The notes beneath the pieces are model-generated. The model saw only the letters and a list, made by a program, of their open reading frames with translations, had not been told where the DNA came from and ran no database searches. The translations under genes were made by a program, and so were the position numbers. Shown here piece after piece: positions 1 to 8,257 of a stretch of 64,000 nt of DNA. Numbering within the stretch: the stretch's first letter is position 1; each line of letters begins with the position of its first letter. Location: NCBI RefSeq assembly GCF_002810445.1, contig NZ_NEXS01000001.1, positions 62,001 to 126,000 on the forward strand, read 5' to 3'. The DNA is from Advenella sp. S44. Lineage in GTDB: Bacteria; Pseudomonadota; Gammaproteobacteria; Burkholderiales; Burkholderiaceae_B.

Positions 1-231
1 CTGGCCCGGCGCCTGCGTAATAGCACGAACAAAAGTGCCACGGCCGGTTTCACCGCTAACCAGTCCCATGACTTCGAGTTCTGCATATACACGGGTTGCG
101 GTGACCAGGGACATACCTTCGCGTGCGGCCAATTGCCTATGGGTAGGCAGGCGCGTCCCGGGGGTTAGCTGGCCGGTTCGGATCTGGTGTGCAAACCGAT
201 CGACAAATGTTTTGTATCTGAGGCGGGCCAT
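1..231 (-). CDS. MocR-type GntR regulator, N-terminal part (cut by window edge)
   Basis: Only the first 77 residues are present; the gene runs off the left edge. They form a GntR winged helix-turn-helix, with LPTHRQLAAREG, TATRVYAELE and SGETGRGTFVR, wording typical of MocR regulators in which the DNA-binding domain is fused to an aminotransferase-like PLP domain. That C-terminal domain is not visible, so the subfamily is inferred from the N-terminus and the neighbour: MocR genes often sit divergent from EamA/DMT exporters, as here. The ATG at 231 is the only in-frame start near the promoter. A 7-bp inverted repeat lies just upstream (247-266). Confidence 0.8.
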   Translation of the reverse strand, partial: MARLRYKTFVDRFAHQIRTGQLTPGTRLPTHRQLAAREGMSLVTATRVYAELEVMGLVSGETGRGTFVRAITQAPGQ

Positions 232-246
232 ATGAATATGTATCCA

Positions 247-266
247 TGACAATAATTTGATTGTCA
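247..266. promoter_or_regulatory. Inverted repeat between MocR-type gene and DMT exporter
   Basis: TGACAAT-N6-ATTGTCA, a perfect 7-bp inverted repeat 16 bp upstream of the regulator start and in the gap shared with the divergent exporter. Position and symmetry suit an operator for the adjacent GntR-domain regulator. MocR proteins often bind direct repeats, so binding is inferred. Confidence 0.5.
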
Positions 267-484
267 TAATTATAAGTTTTAAGATGGCGTGTTGCTATTG
301 CGTTCGACATTGAATTTCGGGTCAATAGCAGAGTGATCGCACTGGAAATTGGCTCTCGGCTCAAGTTCAGAAGATCGTTCGGCCCGGGCCGACTCAGGAG
401 TGAAAACAACTGAAGCATATCCTGTGTTGGCGTCTGCCGTGATGGTACGTGCGGTATTGTGTGGATGTTAATTCGAGTAAAACC

Positions 485-1363
485 ATGAAACAGGAAAATC
501 GCCAGGCCAGCAAGACAGCAGGCTGGTTCAATGGATTTCTGGGCGTGCTGATTTTCAGCGGCTCGCTGCCGGCAACGCGCGTGGCGGTGCTTGAATTTGA
601 CCCGATTTTCCTGACCGTCGCGCGTGCGACCATCGCCGGCCTTTTGGCCTTGCTGGTGTTGCTGGTGTTCCGGCAGAAACGTCCGACGCGGCCGCAGTTG
701 GCGCCACTGTTTATCGTCGCCATTGGCGTGGTTCTCGGCTTCCCGCTACTGACGGCACTGGCCTTGCAACATGTGACCTCAGCTCATTCAATTGTGTTTA
801 TCGGTCTGCTGCCACTGGCCACGGCCATATTCGGCGTCATGCGCGGCGGCGAGCATCCGCGCCCTGCTTTCTGGTTCTTCTCGGTAATGGGCAGCATGCT
901 GGTTGCCGGCTTTGCACTGTCACAGGGGTTGAGTGCCTCTCTGACAGGCGATTTGCTGATGCTTGCCGCCATCATTGTCTGCGGACTGGGCTATGCCGAA
1001 GGTGCCGCGCTCTCGCGCACACTCGGTGGCTGGCAGGTAATCTGCTGGGCCTTGCTGCTGTCGCTGCCCGCCATGCTGATACTGTCGCTACTGACCTTGC
1101 CTGATACGTTCGCCAACATCAGCTGGCCGGCCTGGACAGGCCTGGCCTATGTGTCCTTGTTTAGTATGCTTATCGGTTTTGTATTCTGGTACCGCGGCCT
1201 GGCCCAGGGCGGCATTGCGGCCGTTGGCCAGTTGCAGTTATTGCAGCCATTTTTCGGCCTGGCGCTTGCTGCAACAATGCTGCATGAGCCGGTAAGCATG
1301 CTGATGGTGGGCGTCACCGTGGCTGTCATTGCCTGCGTCGCAGGATCCAAACGGTTCGCGTGA
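485..1363 (+). CDS. EamA/DMT-superfamily transporter
   Basis: A 292-residue, very hydrophobic protein made of two EamA repeats with about ten membrane segments, the size and pattern of RhaT/YdcZ-type drug/metabolite transporters in the inner membrane. The second repeat shows LGYAEGAALSR and IGFVFWYRGLAQGG, typical of the family. The substrate cannot be told from sequence; members export amino acids and related metabolites. I start at the ATG at 485 because it gives a normal family N-terminus; an in-frame ATG at 449 would add twelve residues. Divergent from the MocR-type regulator, which probably controls it. A short stem-loop overlaps the stop codon. Confidence 0.88.
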   Translation: MKQENRQASKTAGWFNGFLGVLIFSGSLPATRVAVLEFDPIFLTVARATIAGLLALLVLLVFRQKRPTRPQLAPLFIVAIGVVLGFPLLTALALQHVTSAHSIVFIGLLPLATAIFGVMRGGEHPRPAFWFFSVMGSMLVAGFALSQGLSASLTGDLLMLAAIIVCGLGYAEGAALSRTLGGWQVICWALLLSLPAMLILSLLTLPDTFANISWPAWTGLAYVSLFSMLIGFVFWYRGLAQGGIAAVGQLQLLQPFFGLALAATMLHEPVSMLMVGVTVAVIACVAGSKRFA

Positions 1364-1383
1364 ATGACGTTGTCGTCATTCAC
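1360..1383. terminator. Stem-loop between convergent genes
   Basis: GTGAATGAC-N6-GTCATTCAC, a 9-bp perfect stem that includes the exporter's stop codon and lies before the convergent siderophore-interacting gene. There is no T-run on either side, so it is a weak or factor-assisted bidirectional terminator at best. Confidence 0.45.
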
Positions 1384-1402
1384 GTCACGACAGTGTTGAC
1401 TT

Positions 1403-2218
1403 CTATTCCTGTGGGCTGCCCGGCTTCCAGTAATTGCTGATGCGTACTCGTGACTTGTCTATTCCTTTTTCTTCAAGCAAGTACTGACTGATTGCCCGCA
1501 TATGCGCCGCCTGGCCTGCCCCCCAGATATAACCTTCACCTGCCGGCAACGCGAACGTGCGCACCGCATTCACAAGCGCCTGCTCTGACTCAGAGGACCC
1601 CTCGCGATGCAGCCAGGTGATGTTCACCTGCGCCTGGGTTTGAAACGCTTGTTCTTCGGCCGCGTTTTCCACAAGCGCGATGACATAGGCCTTGGCTGCT
1701 GCCGGCAGCTCTTCGAGACGTCGACCAATGGCCGGCAATGCTGTTTCGTCGCCGATCATCAATTGCCAGTCAAAGTTAGGTGTCATGACAAATGAGCCGC
1801 GCGGGCCGGCGACAACCAGCTCATCACCTTCCGTTGCGCCAGCCACCCAACTGGCGGCTGGTCCGTCACCATGCAGTACGAAGTCAATATCCAGTTCCCT
1901 TGTTGCCTCACGGTAGTAGCGCGGCGTGTAATCGCGCGCAGGCGGACGCACCGTGCCTTCAGCAAAGCGCGGTCCTTCTGGCGTGTTGGTCGGAACGATG
2001 GGTTGACCATCTGGCGGAAAGAATAATTTCATGTGATCGTCAAACGAAGCGGAAATGAAGTCGCCAAGATCGCGACCATGAAATGTTACGCGAACCATGC
2101 GTGGAGTCAGGCAGGTGATTTTTCTGACCTGTAACAGCCGCGCCTTTAACGGGTGGCGCACGCGCTGGGGAGCCAGCTGCGGGCAAATTGGAGCTTGCAT
2201 CTTTATTTCGGTAGTCAT
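1403..2218 (-). CDS. Siderophore-interacting protein (FAD-dependent ferric reductase, YqjH/ViuB-like)
   Basis: 271 residues. The N-terminal half is a FAD-binding barrel (LTPRMVRVTFHGRDL, then DYTPRYYR for flavin binding); the C-terminal half is an NAD(P)H-binding domain ending YIWGAGQAAHMRAI and YWKPG, hallmarks of the SIP family. These cytoplasmic flavoproteins reduce ferric siderophores to release iron. I use the ATG at 2218 (MTTEIKMQ) rather than upstream in-frame codons because it gives the usual family length. It lies about 100 bp downstream of a PadR regulator on the same strand. The pair matches E. coli yqjI-yqjH (nfeR-nfeF), in which the PadR protein is a nickel-responsive repressor of the reductase; that assignment is by analogy. 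Confidence 0.88.
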   Translation of the reverse strand: MTTEIKMQAPICPQLAPQRVRHPLKARLLQVRKITCLTPRMVRVTFHGRDLGDFISASFDDHMKLFFPPDGQPIVPTNTPEGPRFAEGTVRPPARDYTPRYYREATRELDIDFVLHGDGPAASWVAGATEGDELVVAGPRGSFVMTPNFDWQLMIGDETALPAIGRRLEELPAAAKAYVIALVENAAEEQAFQTQAQVNITWLHREGSSESEQALVNAVRTFALPAGEGYIWGAGQAAHMRAISQYLLEEKGIDKSRVRISNYWKPGSPQE

Positions 2219-2325
2219 ATCGTCATTCTCGTGAAAAACTGGCGGCACGACAAGATATGTCGAGGCCGCATTCAATCGGGTGTGGGGATACGCGTGTCCG
2301 GACATGACAGCGCGCATGTGGCCTG

Positions 2326-2904
2326 TCATGGCCGAGTGCAGGATTCATTGATTTGCGAGACGGCCGCTTGCAGGATCTGGGCAATGCGCTTTTGTTCCTG
2401 CGGATCGGCATCGCTTTTGAGCAATAACGCACGCTTGAGCGCCAGACGGGCTTGGAGAAACTCGGCAAGCCAGCCGTCATTGTCAGTGGCATCGTTGTCC
2501 GCTGCCATTGCGCCCTGGATATATTTCATTTTGTTGCCCAGGTGCACCAGGGTGGCCAACAGCTCTTGTGCATGCTCGCGATGTTCGCCAAGAAACGCAT
2601 GCCCTTCAGGCAGCAGCGCATAAGACTTCTTGTTGGCGTGGACCGACACCGATGCATAACCGATTTCATGAATATAGGTTAACGCCGGGTACACCATGCC
2701 AGGACTGGGTTTCCAGTATCCTCCTGAACGACGTTCTAGCTCCTTGACCAGCTCATAACCGTGGCTTGACTGCGTTTCAAGCAAGGCCAGAAGCATCAGC
2801 TGCAGATCATCGGAAGAAAATTTTCGACCACGAGTGAAATTTGCATCGTGGCGATGCCGGCCCGGCCCCCGCGGGTGCCGCCCTGGTTGCTTTATATCTT
2901 TCAT
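2326..2904 (-). CDS. PadR-family regulator with His/Gly/Arg-rich N-terminus (YqjI-like)
   Basis: 192 residues. Residues ~38-110 form a PadR winged helix (LLALLETQSSHGYELVKELE, then PSPGMVYPALTYIHEIGY). It is preceded by an extension with GRHPRGPGRHRHD, a potential metal-binding tail like the His-rich N-terminus of nickel-sensing E. coli YqjI. The C-terminal half is helical and probably mediates dimerisation. The ATG at 2904 has a strong AAGGAA site 8 nt upstream. A perfect 20-bp palindrome sits 16 bp upstream of the start, suggesting autoregulation. The next gene on the strand encodes a ferric-siderophore reductase. PadR identity is firm; nickel sensing is inferred. Confidence 0.88.
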   Translation of the reverse strand: MKDIKQPGRHPRGPGRHRHDANFTRGRKFSSDDLQLMLLALLETQSSHGYELVKELERRSGGYWKPSPGMVYPALTYIHEIGYASVSVHANKKSYALLPEGHAFLGEHREHAQELLATLVHLGNKMKYIQGAMAADNDATDNDGWLAEFLQARLALKRALLLKSDADPQEQKRIAQILQAAVSQINESCTRP

Positions 2905-2920
2905 GTCTGATTCCTTATTT

Positions 2921-2940
2921 AATATATCGTACGATATATT
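2921..2940. promoter_or_regulatory. Perfect 20-bp palindrome, probable PadR operator
   Basis: AATATATCGTACGATATATT is its own reverse complement over all 20 bp and lies 16 bp upstream of the PadR start, where a repressor would occlude the promoter. PadR dimers bind palindromes of this sort. Whether this is the site of the adjacent regulator is inference. Confidence 0.7.
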
Positions 2941-3182
2941 TTATGACCTTATTAGTCAAGTGAAAAATGCGACATTTAATAATTTTTCTGCTTATCTATC
3001 GGAACTTCCAGCCGTAAAAAACCATGACTGAACCAAGGGCATAATGCGAATATTCTTGCATCATCTTGATTTCAATCGTCATTTTTAATATTCATATGTA
3101 ATACGTTTCGCTTTGGTTGATATATATAATAAAAAATCATTATTATTTGCATACGCGGTACATTATGTGCCATGGAGGCTTC

Positions 3183-3659
3183 ATGCTAAGTGAAATATCG
3201 ACCCAGGTGTCGACCGTGAACGGACAAGACTATCTGGTGCGCTGGCGACAGGCCACGACAGACGGCAACGATGCCTTTGACAGCGGTAGTTACAGACAGG
3301 CAATCGGTCACTATGATTTTGCCCTGGCCCTGGCCTCGGAATGCTTTGGCGTGGCCGATGATGCTGACACCGCCATTGCAGCCTACGTAATAGCCCATCA
3401 CAACCTGGCCGATACCTATGAACAGCTAGGTCGCAAGGCGCTGCAGCGCCTGCATCTGTGCCTGGCTCACGAGAGACTGTGTGCAGCCATGAATGACCGG
3501 TCACTGCCGCAATCGTGGCAGGACGCGGCTATGAACCACAGCAGACGCACCTACACCGAACTTACCCGGTTTTTGAGTTTGCATCCGGACGATAAGCAGG
3601 TACAGCGCACGGTAAGCCAGGGCGCAGCCGGAATTACATTTGAAACGCCGATTCACTAA
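3183..3659 (+). CDS. Small TPR-like protein of unknown function
   Basis: 158 residues, soluble, with no signal peptide or membrane segment. Residues ~25-55 read as one tetratricopeptide helix pair (GNDAFDSGSYRQAIGHYDFA), followed by more helix with HHNLADTYEQLG, so a short TPR-like superhelix for protein contacts is likely. GGAGG five bases before the ATG at 3183 sets this start over in-frame codons further upstream. It precedes the superoxide dismutase gene on the same strand with a 159-bp gap. The upstream region is very A+T rich, which fits a promoter. No named family is recognised and the function is unknown. Confidence 0.72.
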   Translation: MLSEISTQVSTVNGQDYLVRWRQATTDGNDAFDSGSYRQAIGHYDFALALASECFGVADDADTAIAAYVIAHHNLADTYEQLGRKALQRLHLCLAHERLCAAMNDRSLPQSWQDAAMNHSRRTYTELTRFLSLHPDDKQVQRTVSQGAAGITFETPIH

Positions 3660-3818
3660 GGGCAATGATGTCCTTGTTGGCCCGTAAATAGCCCTTATTT
3701 GAGGCATTCATTTGGCCGGTAATCGGCCTGTCGTTGGCCTTTGCTTATTTCGACCAGCGTCTTGCCATTGATCGCGCGTTCGGATCCATTCTTAAATGAA
3801 TTACATGAGGAGCAGTTT

Positions 3819-4430
3819 ATGTCTTATACCCTTCCCGCTCTGCCTTACGCATACGATGCGCTTGAGCCCAATATCGATGCACGGACAATGGAAATCCATT
3901 ACACCAAGCATCATCAAACATACATTAACAATCTGAACGCGGCATTGGAAGGCGAGAACCTGCCCACGCCTGCCGTCGAGGAGCTGATTTCGGATATCGA
4001 CAAACTTCCAGAGTCTGTACAAGCGGCGGTGCGCAATAATGGCGGCGGACATGCCAATCACAGCTTGTTCTGGCAAGTGATGTCTCCCCAAGGCGGCGGC
4101 CAGCCGGACGGAAAGCTGGCTGCAGCCATTGATGCAGACCTGGGCGGATTGGACAAGTTCAAAGAAGCCTTCACCAAAGCGGCTATTTCGCGTTTTGGCA
4201 GCGGCTGGGCATGGTTGAGCGTGACACCTGACAAAAAGCTCGTTGTTGAAAGCACCGCAAACCAGGACAGCCCGTTAATGACCGGCAATACGCCCGTTTT
4301 GGGGCTGGACGTATGGGAACACGCCTACTATCTGCAATACCAGAACCGCCGACCGGAATACATTGCTGCATTCTACAACGTAGTGAACTGGCCCGAAGTG
4401 GCGCGTCGCTATGATGCGGCGATGGCCTGA
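3819..4430 (+). CDS. sodA: Superoxide dismutase (Mn/Fe family, Mn-like)
   Basis: 203 residues, the usual length. Dismutates superoxide to oxygen and hydrogen peroxide in the cytoplasm. Metal ligands appear in order: His in EIHYTKHH, His in [10 protein letters not shown], then Asp and His in [25 protein letters not shown] carries the Gln at the position typical of Mn-type enzymes, so sodA is preferred over sodB, though sequence alone does not settle metal use. GAGGAG at 3807-3812 supports the ATG at 3819. The gene is followed directly by a 16-bp tandem repeat and an intrinsic terminator. Confidence 0.95.
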   Translation: MSYTLPALPYAYDALEPNIDARTMEIHYTKHHQTYINNLNAALEGENLPTPAVEELISDIDKLPESVQAAVRNNGGGHANHSLFWQVMSPQGGGQPDGKLAAAIDADLGGLDKFKEAFTKAAISRFGSGWAWLSVTPDKKLVVESTANQDSPLMTGNTPVLGLDVWEHAYYLQYQNRRPEYIAAFYNVVNWPEVARRYDAAMA

Positions 4431-4480
4431 TCCGGTGTTTACCTGATCCGGTGATAACTTGATTCGGTTATAACTTGATT
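4426..4480 (+). repeat. 16-bp tandem repeat after sodA, about 3.4 copies
   Basis: Units at 4426-4441, 4442-4457 and 4458-4473 plus a partial at 4474-4480. The second unit reads CCTGATCCGGTGATAA; the others differ by a few bases. The first unit overlaps the sodA stop codon and the array ends against the terminator stem. It looks like local slippage or duplication. Confidence 0.85.
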
Positions 4481-4517
4481 GCCGCCCGTCTTGAATTATA
4501 TCGAGCGGGCGGCTTTT
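4481..4517 (+). terminator. Intrinsic terminator of sodA
   Basis: GCCGCCCG-N17-CGGGCGGC followed by TTTT: an 8-bp all-GC stem and short T-run downstream of sodA. The convergent thioesterase gene ends a few bases further on. Confidence 0.8.
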
Positions 4518-4524
4518 GGCTTAT

Positions 4525-5517
4525 TCATTGTCTGATCAAGGTCGATTGGGTCTGGAGCACCAATCGACCCGAGTCAGTCGTAATATCACATGTGACATGA
4601 GCCAGGTTGCGTCCCTGGTTAACGATGCGACTGCTTGCTTTCAATAAGCCCTCGGTTCCCGGACGAATGAAGTTTGCGCTTATTTCAAGCATACGCCAGT
4701 CCTGCTCTACAGTGGCAAGGCTGGTGCTGATCGCCAGGCCGAGCAATATCCCGCCCTGTACATGACCAACCCGATTGCCGATATGCAATCCGCATTCGAC
4801 CTCGCATGTAGCTGCCTTTGCGTGCGCCACCGGCAACAGGCCCCAAAATCTCTCTGTAAATGTCGTTGTTGTATCCCTACCGCTAGCGCTGCCGCCATCA
4901 CTGTCTCTTCCATGAGCGCTTGCTTTCTGCGCTTTGAGGTAAACGTCTTTCTCCTGGTCGGTAAGATCATTGATATCAAGCCATTGCACCTGTTCCACCG
5001 TGGTCGGACTTGGCAGCGCTTGCGCCGGCTTATCTGCAGGACGGTTCAGGACCGCAAAATTGGCTTCCGCAAAACAGATTTCCGTATCCCCCGAAAGGAG
5101 AGCCACACTGCTGTTGCGAATCGCGATTGCGGTTGCATCCGATCGAAACCGGGTATGGCTTTTGGCCGAAAGACGCTGCGTTGCAGATTTACCAGTAAAT
5201 GTGAGCCGGGCGCTGACTGTCGCCAGCCTGGTCTCAAATCCGACTTCTCCACGGATTGCGGCCGCCAGCGCAACATCGGCCAGGATACACAGGGCAACCG
5301 GTAGCGGCTGGCCGTTGTGGGCAACATTGTTGTCCAGACCCATTGTCAACGTTGCCTCATCGTAGCCGACAGATTCGTATGTAATTCCCAAAAAGTAGGC
5401 AGGCAGGTGCCAGCCGACGACACGCTGCAGACTCAAGGCTTTCAAAACACGCAAAACATCCGCGTCAGGCGCGGTGGGGTCCATAGAGGAAAGAGTCTGG
5501 GCTTGAGTCGTGTGCAT
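4525..5517 (-). CDS. Double-hotdog thioesterase-like protein (PaaI/4HBT-like)
   Basis: 330 residues that read as two hotdog domains. The C-terminal one (~215-330) has HIGNRVGHVQGGILLGLA, the N/G-HVQGG pattern of PaaI-type acyl-CoA thioesterases; the N-terminal one (~20-150) has VAHNGQPLPVALCILADVALAAA, a weaker version. The linker (~190-215) is hydrophilic and rich in Gly/Ser/Thr. Likely role: hydrolysis or handling of an acyl-CoA made by the ligase two genes upstream. It is last in a minus-strand run (reductase, ligase, Bug, this gene), 175 bp after the Bug stop, so it may have its own promoter. The start is the most upstream ATG; it has no clear ribosome site. Specificity unknown. Confidence 0.75.
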   Translation of the reverse strand: MHTTQAQTLSSMDPTAPDADVLRVLKALSLQRVVGWHLPAYFLGITYESVGYDEATLTMGLDNNVAHNGQPLPVALCILADVALAAAIRGEVGFETRLATVSARLTFTGKSATQRLSAKSHTRFRSDATAIAIRNSSVALLSGDTEICFAEANFAVLNRPADKPAQALPSPTTVEQVQWLDINDLTDQEKDVYLKAQKASAHGRDSDGGSASGRDTTTTFTERFWGLLPVAHAKAATCEVECGLHIGNRVGHVQGGILLGLAISTSLATVEQDWRMLEISANFIRPGTEGLLKASSRIVNQGRNLAHVTCDITTDSGRLVLQTQSTLIRQ

Positions 5518-5692
5518 ATGTCAATTGAATTGAACTGGAATGATTTCCCGGCGCATTATCTTTGAAGAAGAAACCATTTTACACGGCTTGCGGAATGCGC
5601 CTGTCAGGGACCGGACACCTTAGGGGCTTTACATAGGCCTCCATTAGTGTGGCCTGCGGTTACACAGTTGCGTGTGTCTGATATGAGGATAT

Positions 5693-6667
5693 TTAATCCA
5701 GCGAAATCCGGTTGTTTTCTATTACTGCTTTCCACTTGATACGATCTTCGTCAACAAAGTGATCGATCTGTTGCTGACTGCGTGGTTGCTGCACATAAAG
5801 GCCCAGCGTCTCAAATCGTTTCTGGAACGATTCATTCTTAAGCGTGGTATCGATTGCGGTTCGCAGAGCGTTTACAACAGCGTCAGGCGTGCTTTTGGGT
5901 ACGGCAAGACCGAACCAGGTTGAAGCCTGATAATTAGTGTTGCCGATTTCTGATACGCTCGGCACATCGGGTAGCACCTTAAGGCGACTGGATGAAGTTA
6001 CAGCGAGCGCTTTGATTTTTCCATCCTTGATGAGCGGCAGCGAAGTACTGATAACGTCAATCATCAATTGCGTGTCATTGCTCATGAGTGACGTCAATGC
6101 CGGCGCACTGCCATTATAGGGAACATGGGTCGCCTTGATGCCGTATTGGCCGAGCAATAATTCGGTGGCCAGATGCAAGGGATTGCCGTTACCCACTGAT
6201 GCATAGTTAAGCTTTCCCGGATGCTGCTTGGCGTAGTCTACAAATTTCTGCATGCTATCCAGGCCTGATTTTTCATTTGTGATTACAACCAGCGGAATGT
6301 CAGCAACAATGGAAACGATACGGTAATCGCGCTCGGGATCGTAGGGAAAATTCTTGTAAAGCAAAGGATTGAGCACCATGCTGGAATTGCTTGCAAGAAA
6401 AAGGGTATAGCCGTCGGCTGGCGAGCGCGCCACTTGAGTGGCGCCTATTTTCGTGCTGGCCCCTGGCTTGTTTTCGACCACCACCGCTTGTCCGAGCGCC
6501 TGACCCATGTTTTGCGCCAGCGCTCGCGCCAGCTGGTCTGCAGCGCCCGCCGGCGTATATGGTACCACCAGCCTGATGGGCTTCTCTGGATAAGCGGCGC
6601 AGGCTGGCGCAACGACTGCAAAGCCGAAGGTAGCGGCAATAATGACACTTGCAATGCGTTGGTTCAT
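5693..6667 (-). CDS. Bug-family periplasmic receptor (tripartite tricarboxylate type), copy 1
   Basis: 324 residues with an N-terminal Sec signal (ends around CAAYPEKP) and the family's landmarks: PIRLVVPYTPAGAADQLAR, VVENKPGAS and LNYASVGNGNPLHLATELL. Bug proteins are periplasmic venus-flytrap receptors for carboxylates, classically feeding TctA/TctB carriers; none are in this window. AAGGAG seven bases before the ATG fixes the start. It lies 69 bp downstream of the acyl-CoA ligase in the same run, which suggests it captures the acid that the ligase activates. The ligand is unknown. Confidence 0.93.
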   Translation of the reverse strand: MNQRIASVIIAATFGFAVVAPACAAYPEKPIRLVVPYTPAGAADQLARALAQNMGQALGQAVVVENKPGASTKIGATQVARSPADGYTLFLASNSSMVLNPLLYKNFPYDPERDYRIVSIVADIPLVVITNEKSGLDSMQKFVDYAKQHPGKLNYASVGNGNPLHLATELLLGQYGIKATHVPYNGSAPALTSLMSNDTQLMIDVISTSLPLIKDGKIKALAVTSSSRLKVLPDVPSVSEIGNTNYQASTWFGLAVPKSTPDAVVNALRTAIDTTLKNESFQKRFETLGLYVQQPRSQQQIDHFVDEDRIKWKAVIENNRISLD

Positions 6668-6736
6668 GATGAGTCTCCTTGATTATTCGTTTCGCCCCTG
6701 AACGGGCTTTTTTTCAATCACACGATGACATTCGTA

Positions 6737-8248
6737 TTAGACTTTACGGCTGTGACCAGCCCAGTATTTATCGCGTAGTAAGCGCTTATATATTTTTCCG
6801 GAATCATCCCTTGGCAAGGCAGAGTCGATAATGAATTGGCGCGGAACCTTAAATTTGGCCATGCGTGCCTGCAGCCAGCGCCCGATCGCCTCGGTGTCCA
6901 ACGTTTGACCGGCTTGCGGTTGTACAAACGCAAGAAGCGACTCGCCAAATTCAGCATCAGGAACACCAATAACGGCGCAATCGGCGATGCCGTCATATTG
7001 CAGCAGTTGATGTTCGACTTCTGCTGGATAAATATTGACTCCACCGGAGATTACCATGTCGGATTTTCGGTCGCAGACAAATAAAAAGCCATCTTTATCC
7101 AGGTAGCCGATATCGCCCAGACTGATCAGACCCTCTTTGTCGATGTCATTGCGCGCCTGTGGATTATTGCGGTAATGAAAATCCGCATATGCCGGTTGCC
7201 GGACATAGATGTAACCGGCCACCCCTGGGCCGCACCGGGCGCCCTCTTCGTCGTAAATTCTGATCACTGCCTCACCCGCCGGTTTGCCTGCGCTGCCCGG
7301 TTTTGCCAGTGCCTGATGTGAGTCCAGCAAAGTAATTAGGCCTGCCTCGCTGGACGCATAGGTTTCATAGACAATAGGACCTAACCAATCAATCATTGCC
7401 CGCTTAATTTCTGGCGCACAAGGGGCGCCAGTGGAAGCGACAAATCGCAGAGATCCGAGGTCATAGCGTTGACGTGACTGTGGGTCAAGCTTGAGCATGC
7501 GGACATACATAATTGGCACAAGATAAAGGACTTCAATGCGGTAAGTTTGAACCAGTTGCAGCACTTCCAAAGGATCGAACCGGTCTGTTAATACAAAGAC
7601 TTCGCACATTTGCAACGCATTCTGAGCAAACAGACTGGGCGCGCTGTGGTAAATGGGCGCTGGTAGCAACGCCCTGCATCCCGGAACCAGGCCGAGTGTT
7701 TGCCGTAGCAGCTTTTGCGCTGCCACTTTGCGATCGGCAGCAATTTCGGGCGGAAACATGTGCCTAACCACACCTTTTGGCTTACCGGTCGTGCCTGACG
7801 TATAGGCCATGTGACCACGTGGCGCGTCAGCGTATTCGCCGCTTTCCGGGAAGGCATCGCGCCAGCTCGCATAGGACAATGGCGCATTCGCCTGACCATT
7901 GCAAGCGGGATGTTCGTCCACAATCAGCACCGGCATGGAAGGCGGCACCACCGCTTGTATACGGTCCCAGAAATCAGCATGCACAATGAGCAGTCGCGCT
8001 CCACTATCGTTGAGCAAAAAATCGACTTCCGCTGCGGTAAAATGCCAATTGATGGGACAGTACGTTGTACCGACTTGCCGGCTGGCGTCAATGGCCTCCA
8101 GAAAAGCTTCGCTATTGCGCAACATGATCGCAAACGTGTCGCCTGGCTTTATGCCAAGTGTACGCAGACCAAATGCTAATCGGCGGGCCCGCGACTGATG
8201 CACTGCCTTGCTGGTCTTTCTGTTCTGGACAACAACTATCGGTTCCAT
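6737..8248 (-). CDS. AMP-dependent acyl-CoA synthetase/ligase
   Basis: 503 residues, ANL superfamily. The P-loop AYTSGTTGKPKG (~148-158), the A5 element YETYASSEAG, the GDIGYLDKDGFLFVCDRKSD motif and the C-terminal catalytic Lys in LPRDDSGKIYKRLLR are all present, so the enzyme should form an acyl-adenylate and then an acyl-CoA thioester. The N-terminus is a little shorter than usual, but AAGGAG overlapping the preceding stop codon fixes the ATG at 8248. The ribosome site lying on the stop of the upstream reductase implies translational coupling. With the Bug receptor and thioesterase it forms a carboxylic-acid uptake and activation unit. Substrate unknown. Confidence 0.92.
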   Translation of the reverse strand: MEPIVVVQNRKTSKAVHQSRARRLAFGLRTLGIKPGDTFAIMLRNSEAFLEAIDASRQVGTTYCPINWHFTAAEVDFLLNDSGARLLIVHADFWDRIQAVVPPSMPVLIVDEHPACNGQANAPLSYASWRDAFPESGEYADAPRGHMAYTSGTTGKPKGVVRHMFPPEIAADRKVAAQKLLRQTLGLVPGCRALLPAPIYHSAPSLFAQNALQMCEVFVLTDRFDPLEVLQLVQTYRIEVLYLVPIMYVRMLKLDPQSRQRYDLGSLRFVASTGAPCAPEIKRAMIDWLGPIVYETYASSEAGLITLLDSHQALAKPGSAGKPAGEAVIRIYDEEGARCGPGVAGYIYVRQPAYADFHYRNNPQARNDIDKEGLISLGDIGYLDKDGFLFVCDRKSDMVISGGVNIYPAEVEHQLLQYDGIADCAVIGVPDAEFGESLLAFVQPQAGQTLDTEAIGRWLQARMAKFKVPRQFIIDSALPRDDSGKIYKRLLRDKYWAGHSRKV

Positions 8249-8257
8249 CGCTACTCC

